Positions 6,587-12,038 of a stretch of 12,038 bases of DNA are shown in pieces. The translations under genes and the position numbers were made by a program. Every line of letters begins with the position of its first letter. The stretch's first letter is position 1. The notes under the pieces are model-generated. The model had not been told where the DNA came from. It ran no database searches and worked only from the letters and a program-made list of their open reading frames with translations. The DNA is from an uncultured Mesorhizobium sp. (GTDB taxonomy: Bacteria; Pseudomonadota; Alphaproteobacteria; Rhizobiales; Rhizobiaceae), in assembly GCA_937958475.1 (NCBI GenBank), contig CALFXR010000045.1:1-12038 (forward strand). Direction: 5' to 3'.

Positions 6587-7413
6587 CTCGTCTCCTTGTC
6601 GGCTGGTCCGGACTGCCGCCGGGGTCCGGGCCAGAAGGCGTTGACGCGCGCCTGGTAGTCGCGGAATGCCCGCGGACGGGAGCGCAGCATGTGCGCCTCG
6701 AGTGGCGGTATTCCCGAGACGTGGACGAGCAGCCAGTACATGAAGAGCGGTGCGGCAATGGCTGCGTAGCCCCAAGGGTATCCGCCGCCGAAATCGATGG
6801 CGATCGCCACGTAGGCCAGCCAGCCCAGCCATTCGAAGAAGTAGTTCGGATGACGCGAATAGGCCCAGAGGCCCTCCTCGCAGACCTTGCCGTGATTGGC
6901 CGGATCGTTGCGGAAGCGGGAGAGCTGCCGGTCGGCGATCGCCTCGCCGAGAACGGCGACAGCCATGATGCCGAGGCCGAGCCAGTCGCCGAAGCCCAGG
7001 CCGGGCGAAGGGTTGCGCGCCGCGGCGAAGACGGCGATGGCGAGCAGAAACGCCGCCGACGCCTGGATCTGCAGGAAGGAGAATAGCCTGCGGGGGAACT
7101 CCTTCCCCCATTCGCGGCGCAGTTGGGCATAACGCGGATCATCGCCGCCGCCAAGCGTGCGCGAAACGATATGCAGGCCGAGGCGGAGCGACCATACGCC
7201 GACGAGCGCGGCGACGAGATACTGCCGTTCCGGCACCGGCGCCGAACCTTCGACCGGCAGCAGCGCGGCCGCGACGCCGGCGCCACCGACCGCGAACGAC
7301 CAGATGGCATCGATGAAGCCCGATCGTCCCGTGCGCAGGGCGACCAGCCACGCCATGGCCATGGCGGCGCACAGTGCGATGGCGATAACGACGAAAAGAA
7401 CGAATGGCGTCAC
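6583..7413 (-). CDS. DUF1295 family membrane protein (steroid 5-alpha-reductase-like)
   Basis: 276-aa polytopic membrane protein. It starts with GTG at 7413, preceded by GGGAG nine nt upstream; the next ATG candidates fall inside the first membrane segment. About six helices are visible (for example 3-26, 32-52, 66-84, 113-132, 142-161 and a late cluster 190-232). The family signature GLWAYSRHPNYFFEWLGW (181-198) includes the PNY(F)xE motif (N190, E194) seen in DUF1295 and related steroid-reductase/ICMT-type membrane enzymes, where it helps form the cofactor site. It is followed by SGIPPLEAHML and YQARVNAFWPGP near the C-terminus. Family members are predicted NAD(P)H-dependent reductases, but few have been tested. 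It is the first gene of the operon and its TGA overlaps the methyltransferase GTG, so the two products probably act on the same substrate. It lies 153 nt downstream of pyrG on the same strand. Confidence 0.9.
   Translation of the reverse strand: MTPFVLFVVIAIALCAAMAMAWLVALRTGRSGFIDAIWSFAVGGAGVAAALLPVEGSAPVPERQYLVAALVGVWSLRLGLHIVSRTLGGGDDPRYAQLRREWGKEFPRRLFSFLQIQASAAFLLAIAVFAAARNPSPGLGFGDWLGLGIMAVAVLGEAIADRQLSRFRNDPANHGKVCEEGLWAYSRHPNYFFEWLGWLAYVAIAIDFGGGYPWGYAAIAAPLFMYWLLVHVSGIPPLEAHMLRSRPRAFRDYQARVNAFWPGPRRQSGPADKETR
6592..6597 (-). promoter_or_regulatory. Ribosome binding site that sets the methyltransferase start
   Basis: On the minus strand AAGGAG lies 5 nt before the GTG at 6586, inside the last codons of the DUF1295 gene. 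It supports the GTG start and translational coupling over the GTGA overlap. Confidence 0.8.
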
Positions 7414-7422
7414 GCGGTCTGG

Positions 7423-7446
7423 CTCCCGAGGGCTTCGGCCTCGGGG
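7423..7446 (-). promoter_or_regulatory. Leader hairpin overlapping the DUF1295 Shine-Dalgarno
   Basis: CCCGAGG and CCTCGGG (7425-7431 and 7439-7445) are a perfect 7-bp inverted repeat with a 7-nt loop. In the minus-strand RNA the 3' arm runs into GGGAG (7427-7423), the presumed ribosome binding site of the DUF1295 gene, so three of its five bases would be paired. It could limit initiation, or it could simply mark the end of pyrG read-through. The pyrG-DUF1295 gap (7414-7566) holds no other structure or gene that I can support. Confidence 0.4.
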
Positions 7447-7566
7447 CTAGCTACGCATCGCAGGAGGAACGAGTTTCAGAGCGGATGAGGTTTTTCCGCC
7501 GGGGCGCAGAAGTCATAGAGGGCTCGCCCGGACGGTGCGTCGTGCGGCTGCCGGACGCGAAACGTC

Positions 7567-9195
7567 TCAGACCAGCCGGCTCTGCGCCATCGCCGCCGTG
7601 ATGAACGAGGCGAACAGCGGGTGAGGCTCGAAGGGACGGCTCTTCAGTTCCGGATGGTACTGAACACCGATGAACCACGGATGGTCCGGATATTCGATGG
7701 TTTCGGGCAGGACGCCGTCAGGTGACATGCCGGCGAACACGAGGCCGCAGGCTTCGAGGCGTTCCTTGTAGTCGATGTTGACCTCGTAGCGGTGGCGGTG
7801 CCGTTCGGAGATCTTGGTGTCGCCATAGATCGCGGCGATGCGCGAATCCGGATCCAGCCTGGCATCGTAGGCGCCGAGCCGCATCGTCCCGCCGAGGTCT
7901 CCGGCGGACTGACGCTTCTCCAGCATGTTGCCCTTCAGCCATTCCGTCATCAGGCCGACGACCGGCTCCTTCGCCGGGCCGAACTCGGTCGACGACGCCT
8001 TCTCGATACCGGCCAGCGAGCGCGCCGCCTCGATGCAGGCCATCTGCATGCCGAAGCAGATGCCGAAATAGGGAACCTTGCGCTCGCGGGCAAACTTCGC
8101 CGCCAGGATCTTGCCCTCGGAGCCGCGCTCGCCGAAGCCGCCGGGCACCAGGATGCCGTGCACCTTTTCCAGGAACGGCGCCGGATCCTCTTTCTCGAAG
8201 ATTTCGCTCTCGATCCAGTCGAGCTTGACGCGAACCTTGTTGGCCAGGCCGCCGTGGGACAGGGCCTCGATCAGCGACTTGTAGGCGTCCTTCAGGCCGG
8301 TGTACTTGCCGACGACGGCGATCGTCACCTCGCCTTCCGGATTGTGGATGCGGCTGGAAACCTCCTGCCAGCGCTCCATGCGCGGCTTCGGAGCCGGGTC
8401 GATGCCGAAGGCGGCCAGCACTTCCGAATCGAGCCCTTCCTTGTGATAGGCCATCGGCACGTCGTAGATATGCGCCACGTCGAGCGCCTGGATCACGGCG
8501 CTCTCGCGCACGTTGCAGAACAGCGACAGCTTGCGCCGCTCCTCCTTGGGAATGTTGCGGTCGGCGCGCACCAGCAGGATGTCGGGCGCGATGCCGATCG
8601 AGCGCAGCTCCTTCACCGAATGCTGCGTCGGCTTGGTCTTCAGTTCGCCCGCCGCGGGGATGTAGGGCATCAGGGTCAGGTGGATGTAGACGGCCTGGCC
8701 GCGCGGCAGGTCGTTGCCGAGCTGGCGGATGGCTTCCAGGAACGGCATCGCCTCGATGTCGCCGACCGTACCGCCAATCTCGCAGAGCACGAAGTCGTAG
8801 TCCTCGTTGCCGTCGCGGATGAAATTCTTGATCTCGTCGGTGACGTGCGGGATCACTTGGACGGTGGCGCCGAGATAGTCGCCGCGGCGCTCCTTCTCGA
8901 TGATGTTCTTGTAGATGCGCCCGGTGGTGATGTTGTCCTGCTTGTTCGCCGAACGGCCGGTGAAGCGCTCGTAATGGCCGAGATCGAGGTCCGTCTCCGC
9001 CCCGTCGTCGGTGACGAACACCTCGCCGTGCTGGTAGGGCGACATCGTGCCGGGATCGACGTTGAGATAGGGATCGAGCTTGCGGATGCGGCAACGGTAG
9101 CCGCGCGCCTGCAGCAGGGCTCCGAGAGCCGCCGCAGCGATGCCTTTGCCAAGCGAGGAAACCACGCCGCCGGTGATGAAAACATATCGCGCCAT
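7567..9195 (-). CDS. pyrG: CTP synthase
   Basis: 542-aa CTP synthase, which converts UTP, ATP and glutamine to CTP, the last step of de novo pyrimidine nucleotide synthesis in the cytosol. The amidoligase domain (about 1-270) begins with MARYVFITGGVVSSLGKGIA, containing the nucleotide-binding loop, and continues with DPYLNVDPGTMSPYQHGEVF, TDDGAETDLDLGHYERF and CEIGGTVGDIE (138-148). The class I glutamine amidotransferase domain (about 290-540) has VPGGFGERG (350-358), nucleophile C380 in GICFGMQ, and the dyad partners H514 and E516 in QYHPE. Length and motifs are normal for the family and nothing is missing. The start is fixed by the conserved N-terminus, although no good Shine-Dalgarno is visible before the ATG. 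The usual alphaproteobacterial neighbours secG and kdsA are not next to it here: upstream is a divergent aidB-like gene, downstream is the DUF1295 operon. Confidence 0.99.
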   Translation of the reverse strand: MARYVFITGGVVSSLGKGIAAAALGALLQARGYRCRIRKLDPYLNVDPGTMSPYQHGEVFVTDDGAETDLDLGHYERFTGRSANKQDNITTGRIYKNIIEKERRGDYLGATVQVIPHVTDEIKNFIRDGNEDYDFVLCEIGGTVGDIEAMPFLEAIRQLGNDLPRGQAVYIHLTLMPYIPAAGELKTKPTQHSVKELRSIGIAPDILLVRADRNIPKEERRKLSLFCNVRESAVIQALDVAHIYDVPMAYHKEGLDSEVLAAFGIDPAPKPRMERWQEVSSRIHNPEGEVTIAVVGKYTGLKDAYKSLIEALSHGGLANKVRVKLDWIESEIFEKEDPAPFLEKVHGILVPGGFGERGSEGKILAAKFARERKVPYFGICFGMQMACIEAARSLAGIEKASSTEFGPAKEPVVGLMTEWLKGNMLEKRQSAGDLGGTMRLGAYDARLDPDSRIAAIYGDTKISERHRHRYEVNIDYKERLEACGLVFAGMSPDGVLPETIEYPDHPWFIGVQYHPELKSRPFEPHPLFASFITAAMAQSRLV

Positions 9196-9277
9196 GGGAG
9201 TCGGTGCTTAACGCCGGGCGATTGATTCCGCCAGAAGAAACTTGGCCGAGGAGGCGTTATACAAGCTTGATACGAGC

Positions 9278-9299
9278 CTGCCGCAGGGACATGCGGCGG
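9278..9299. repeat. Hairpin in the pyrG-aidB divergent region
   Basis: GCCGCA (9280-9285) and TGCGGC (9292-9297) form a 6-bp inverted repeat with a 6-nt loop, extended to 8 bp by a G-U and a C-G pair (9278-9285 with 9292-9299). A second small repeat, GCGC-gatt-GCGC, follows at 9303-9314. They lie in the 212-nt region between the two divergent starts and could be operator or leader structures. I could not identify convincing -35/-10 promoter pairs here. Confidence 0.3.
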
Positions 9300-9407
9300 T
9301 CGGCGCGATTGCGCGATAAGGTGAGTTGTGGTCCACGCTGGCAGTCGCATCCCGCACCGCGACGGCCAACGCACCGATGCGGCGCGGCCCTTGAGGAGGA
9401 GCACGCC

Positions 9408-11063
9408 ATGACCGACCTGCCCGCCTTCGAGACCCACGAGGTGCTCAACCAGCCGCCGGCGCTGGAGGACTACAACCTGTTTTCGACCGACCGCGCGCTT
9501 GTCGGCGCGACCGAGGCGATGGGCGCCGGTTTCGCCGCCGACCGCCTCGCCGCCTATGGCGCCAGGCTCGGCAGCGCCGAGACGATCGAGAACGGCCGTC
9601 TCGCCCACCGCTTCCCGCCGCAGCTGAAGACGTTCGACCGCTTCGGCCACCGTCGCGACGACGTCGAGTTCCACCCGTCCTGGCATGCGATCATGGACCT
9701 GATCATCGGCGAGGGCCTGCATTCGGCGCCCTGGGCGGAGCCGGGGCCCGGGGCGCACACGGCGCGCGGCGCCGCCTACATCATGCACGCGCAGATCGAG
9801 CCGGGCAGCCAGTGCCCGACGACGATGACCTACGGCAGCGTGCCGGCGCTTTCGCGCGACGCCGCGGCGGCGAAGACCTGGCTGCCGAAGATCTTCTCGC
9901 GGTCGTATGACCGCCGCGACATCCCCGTCGCGAAAAAGACCGGCGCGCTGATCGGCATGGGCATGACCGAGAAGCAGGGCGGCTCAGACGTGCGCGCCAA
10001 CACCACGGTAGCGACCCGCGTCGGCGGCGGCGGGCCCGGCGGCGAATACAGGATCACCGGCCACAAGTGGTTCTTCTCCTGCCCGCAGATCGACGCGCAC
10101 CTGGTGCTGGCCCAGGCCCCCGACGGGCTGAGCTGCTTCATCGTGCCGCGCTGGCTGCCCGACGGATCGAAGAACGCCGTGCGCATCCAGCGTCTCAAGG
10201 ACAAGGTCGGCAACAAATCGAACGCCTCGTCGGAGGTCGAATTCCACGGCGCCCACGGCTGGTTGCTCGGCGAGGAGGGACGCGGGATTCCCACCATCCT
10301 CGAAATGGGCACCTTCACGCGCCTCGACTGCGCGCTCGGCTCTGCCGGCCTGCTGCGCGGGGCCGTGGCGCAGGCCCATCACCACGCCTTCCACCGGCGC
10401 GCCTTCCAGCGCCACCTGATCGACCAGCCGCTGATGACCAATGTCGTCGCCGATCTCGCCGTCGAATCGGAGGCTGCAACGCTGCTGGCGCTGCGTCTCG
10501 CGCGAGCCTTCGACGAGGCGCCGGGTGACGCGCGCCAGGCGGCCTTCCAGCGCCTGTGCACGCCGGCGGTGAAGTACTGGGTGTGCAAGCGCGCGCCCAA
10601 CGCCGTCGTCGAGGCGATGGAAGTGCTCGGCGGTAACGGCTACGTCGACGAGGGTCCGCTGGGCATGCTCTACAAGGAGATCCCGCTGAACTCGATCTGG
10701 GAGGGTTCGGGCAACGTCATGTGCCTCGACGTGCTGCGCGCCCTGCAGAAGAGCCCCGACGTGCTGGAGGCCTACTTCGCCGAACTGGCGGGCGTGCGCG
10801 GCGATGACCGCCATCTCGATGCCGCGATCGCCGGGCTCGAAGCCGAGTTCGCCGACCGGACCGACATGGAGCAGCGCGCCAGGCGGATTGTCGAGCGCAT
10901 GATGACGGTACTGCAAGGCGCGCTTATGCTCCGCCACGCTCCGGCGGCGGTGGCCGACGCCTTCTGCGCCTCGCGCCTTTCCGGCGACTGGGGACACGCA
11001 TTCGGCACCCTGCCGCGAGGACTCGACCTCCGCGCCATCGCCGATCGCGCCCGTCCGGCCTGA
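9408..11063 (+). CDS. aidB: AidB-type acyl-CoA dehydrogenase
   Basis: 551-aa flavoprotein of the acyl-CoA dehydrogenase superfamily, closest to E. coli AidB (541 aa). ATG 9408 is chosen because GAGGAGGA lies at 9393-9400 and the N-terminus THEVLNQPPALEDYNLFSTD matches the AidB opening; the frame is open further upstream but without character. Visible motifs are FHPSWHAIMD (about 87-96), the flavin-site segment GMGMTEKQGGSD (183-194), GHKWFFSCPQIDAHLVLAQ (from 218), RLKDKVGNKSNASSEVEF, TRLDCALGSAG, EAMEVLGGNGY, and NSIWEGSGNVMCLDVLRAL with E432 at the position of the usual catalytic Glu. In E. coli, AidB is induced during the adaptive response to alkylation and binds FAD and DNA; its physiological substrate is debated. 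Database names such as isovaleryl-CoA dehydrogenase are often given to such proteins. The region between aidB and the DUF305 gene is 59 nt, so read-through is possible. Confidence 0.93.
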   Translation: MTDLPAFETHEVLNQPPALEDYNLFSTDRALVGATEAMGAGFAADRLAAYGARLGSAETIENGRLAHRFPPQLKTFDRFGHRRDDVEFHPSWHAIMDLIIGEGLHSAPWAEPGPGAHTARGAAYIMHAQIEPGSQCPTTMTYGSVPALSRDAAAAKTWLPKIFSRSYDRRDIPVAKKTGALIGMGMTEKQGGSDVRANTTVATRVGGGGPGGEYRITGHKWFFSCPQIDAHLVLAQAPDGLSCFIVPRWLPDGSKNAVRIQRLKDKVGNKSNASSEVEFHGAHGWLLGEEGRGIPTILEMGTFTRLDCALGSAGLLRGAVAQAHHHAFHRRAFQRHLIDQPLMTNVVADLAVESEAATLLALRLARAFDEAPGDARQAAFQRLCTPAVKYWVCKRAPNAVVEAMEVLGGNGYVDEGPLGMLYKEIPLNSIWEGSGNVMCLDVLRALQKSPDVLEAYFAELAGVRGDDRHLDAAIAGLEAEFADRTDMEQRARRIVERMMTVLQGALMLRHAPAAVADAFCASRLSGDWGHAFGTLPRGLDLRAIADRARPA

Positions 11064-11091
11064 TCCGGCCCTCGCCGCAACCTTCCGGGTA

Positions 11092-11110
11092 CGCCGGCGT
11101 TTATCCGGCG
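11092..11110 (+). promoter_or_regulatory. Hairpin abutting the DUF305 ribosome binding site
   Basis: CGCCGG (11092-11097) and CCGGCG (11105-11110) form a perfect 6-bp stem with a 7-nt loop. Its last base is the first G of GGAGG (11110-11114), the ribosome binding site of the gene at 11123. It may end aidB transcripts or affect initiation of the next gene. Confidence 0.35.
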
Positions 11111-11122
11111 GAGGTATGCGTC

Positions 11123-11611
11123 ATGAGCTACGCGAAGTTCGCGGCGATGATCCTGACGTCGACGATCGTCATGTTCGGGCTGATGTACCTGAACACCTAC
11201 GCCGCCGACCACATCTTCTTCAGCCAGACGAGGATGTGGATGGCCCTTCTCATGGGGGCGGCCATGGCGGTCGTCATGATGGGATTCATGTACCGCATGT
11301 ACGAAAGCGCGGCGATGAACGCCGCCGTGCTTCTGGGCGGTGTCGTCGTCTTCGCCGGCGCGCTCTGGCTCGTGAGGAGCCAGGCGACGGTCGGCGACGT
11401 CTCCTACATGAAGGCGATGATCCCTCATCACTCGATCGCGGTGCTGACCAGCACCCGCGCCGGGATTCGCGATCCTCGCGTACGCGACCTCGCCGACCGG
11501 ATCATCGAGGCGCAGGTGCGCGAGATCGCCGAGATGAAGCAGTTGATCGGTGAACTCGAGGCAACGCCGCCGCCGCCTGAGGCACCGCTCCTTCGGCCCC
11601 GCGCACCGTAG
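11123..11611 (+). CDS. Three-helix membrane protein with DUF305 domain
   Basis: 162-aa protein. Three membrane helices, rich in methionine (about 6-26, 37-58 and 64-84), are followed by a DUF305-type four-helix-bundle segment: SYMKAMIPHHSIAVLTS (94-110, H102/H103), then RDLADRIIEAQVREIAEMKQLI (121-142). It ends in a proline-rich tail (PPPPEAPLLRP). With a short cytoplasmic N-terminus, an odd number of helices would place the DUF305 part in the periplasm. DUF305 proteins are often found near copper or other metal resistance genes, and the Met-rich helices and HH pair would suit metal contact, but no metal genes are seen here. GGAGG at 11110-11114 precedes the ATG. The domain is shorter than in classic soluble DUF305 proteins, which often hold a repeated unit. 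Function is unknown. Confidence 0.88.
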   Translation: MSYAKFAAMILTSTIVMFGLMYLNTYAADHIFFSQTRMWMALLMGAAMAVVMMGFMYRMYESAAMNAAVLLGGVVVFAGALWLVRSQATVGDVSYMKAMIPHHSIAVLTSTRAGIRDPRVRDLADRIIEAQVREIAEMKQLIGELEATPPPPEAPLLRPRAP

Positions 11612-11629
11612 CGCGCCACAAATCTCGCG

Positions 11630-11655
11630 GACGGCCCGTCGCGGGCGGGGCCGTC
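11630..11655. terminator. Bidirectional terminator candidate
   Basis: GACGGCCC (11630-11637) and GGGCCGTC (11648-11655) form a perfect 8-bp GC-rich stem with a 10-nt loop in the 66-nt gap between two convergent genes. No U-run follows on either strand. Position and symmetry support a shared terminator. Confidence 0.6.
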
Positions 11656-11677
11656 GCGTCGATTCCCGCAACATCCG

Positions 11678-12038
11678 TTAGAGGACCACGACCTCGGTGC
11701 CGACCGGCACGCGGCCGTAGAGATCCTTCACGTGCTCGTTGATCATGCGGAAGCAGCCGTTCGACGAGTTGGTGCCGATCGTCTGCGGCTGGTTGGTTCC
11801 GTGGATGCGGATGTGCGTGTCCTTCTTGCCCTGGTAGAGGTACATGGCGCGGGCGCCGAGCGGGTTGTCCGGGCCTCCTGGCATGCCGTCCTTGTACTGC
11901 CCGTACTTCTTCGGATCGCGCTTCTGCATGTCCAGGGTCGGGATCCAGCGCGGCCATTCCTGCTTGTCGCCGACCTTGGCCGAGCCCTTGAACTCGAGTC
12001 CCTCGCGCCCGACGGCTATCGCGTAGCGGCGAGCCTGC
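11678..12038 (-). CDS. L,D-transpeptidase (YkuD domain), 5' part beyond the window
   Basis: C-terminal 119 codons of a gene that enters from the right edge; the N-terminus, including any signal peptide, is outside. Reading from the edge the frame gives ARRYAIAVGREGLEF, then KVGDKQEWPRWIPT, PGGPDNPLGARAMYL, the catalytic histidine in IRIHGTNQP (codon 11801-11803), and TNSSNGCFRMINEHV with the catalytic cysteine at codon 11753-11755, closing with PVGTEVVVL and a TAA stop. The spacing of HGT and S(x)GCxRM is that of YkuD L,D-transpeptidases, which form 3-3 peptidoglycan cross-links or attach proteins to peptidoglycan in the periplasm. An internal ATG at 11929 is not the start, because conserved domain sequence continues upstream of it. 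It is convergent with the DUF305 gene. Confidence 0.95.
   Translation of the reverse strand, partial: QARRYAIAVGREGLEFKGSAKVGDKQEWPRWIPTLDMQKRDPKKYGQYKDGMPGGPDNPLGARAMYLYQGKKDTHIRIHGTNQPQTIGTNSSNGCFRMINEHVKDLYGRVPVGTEVVVL

Noticed and set aside
6587..7111. Upstream extension of the methyltransferase frame, which would give a 517-aa protein.
   Set aside because: The extra 175 codons lie wholly inside the well-supported DUF1295 gene and have no methyltransferase character; a GTG with AAGGAG at proper spacing marks the start at 6586.
7414..7566. Possible EcfG-type (GGAAC-N16/17-CGTT) promoter before the DUF1295 operon.
   Set aside because: GGAAA and CGTT are present on the minus strand but 21 nt apart; on the plus strand GGAAC has no CGTT at the right distance.
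7500..7566. Intrinsic terminator after pyrG.
   Set aside because: Only a 4-5 bp stem (GACG/CGTC) with no T-run is visible, so read-through into the DUF1295 operon cannot be excluded.
9256..9263. TATA-like stretch (GTTATACA) as a -10 element for pyrG or aidB.
   Set aside because: No acceptable -35 element at 16-18 nt on either strand.
9204..9407. Upstream extension of the aidB frame by 68 codons.
   Set aside because: The AidB-like N-terminus and a strong GAGGAGGA place the start at 9408; the extension resembles no part of the family.

Overview
The window is high-GC, densely packed DNA with short intergenic gaps, mostly strong AGGAGG-type ribosome binding sites and several GTG/TTG starts. Gene content (TorS-like hybrid kinase with an RpfG-like HD-GYP regulator, DUF2147, DUF2177, AidB-type acyl-CoA dehydrogenase, 3-TM DUF305 protein, YkuD L,D-transpeptidase) fits the chromosome of an alphaproteobacterium, probably Hyphomicrobiales. 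No genus can be fixed from the sequence alone. I see no tRNA, rRNA, insertion sequence, phage gene or CRISPR array.

Layout. 1-182: no supportable gene, one inverted repeat. 183-3998 (+): a tight three-gene signalling operon made of a small secreted protein with a molybdopterin-oxidoreductase-like fold, a membrane hybrid histidine kinase (HisKA-HATPase-REC-Hpt), and a REC-HD-GYP cyclic-di-GMP phosphodiesterase. The first pair overlaps by 4 bp (TTGA) and the second pair is 10 nt apart. 4034-4408 (-): secreted DUF2147 protein. 4409-4578: divergent intergenic region with a nested palindrome. 4579-4992 (+): DUF2177 membrane protein, whose 3' end overlaps the next operon by 62 bp. 4931-7413 (-): three-gene operon read right to left, made of a DUF1295 membrane reductase-like protein, a SAM methyltransferase that resembles plant coclaurine N-methyltransferase more than bacterial cyclopropane synthase, and an unrecognised six-helix membrane protein. 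7567-9195 (-): pyrG (CTP synthase). 9408-11063 (+): aidB-like acyl-CoA dehydrogenase, divergent from pyrG. 11123-11611 (+): 3-TM DUF305 protein. 11678 to the window edge (-): the C-terminal part of an L,D-transpeptidase.

How the genes may work together. The first operon reads as a complete signal path: a periplasmic ligand or redox sensor (by analogy with TorT), a TorS-like phosphorelay kinase, then hydrolysis of c-di-GMP. The DUF1295/methyltransferase/membrane-protein operon, with DUF2177 facing it, looks like part of a lipid or amine modification pathway that recurs in proteobacteria; its product is not known to me. pyrG, aidB, DUF305 and the transpeptidase look like ordinary chromosomal housekeeping, stress and envelope genes. 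The best candidates for undescribed biology are the sensor/kinase/HD-GYP module and the CNMT-like methyltransferase operon.
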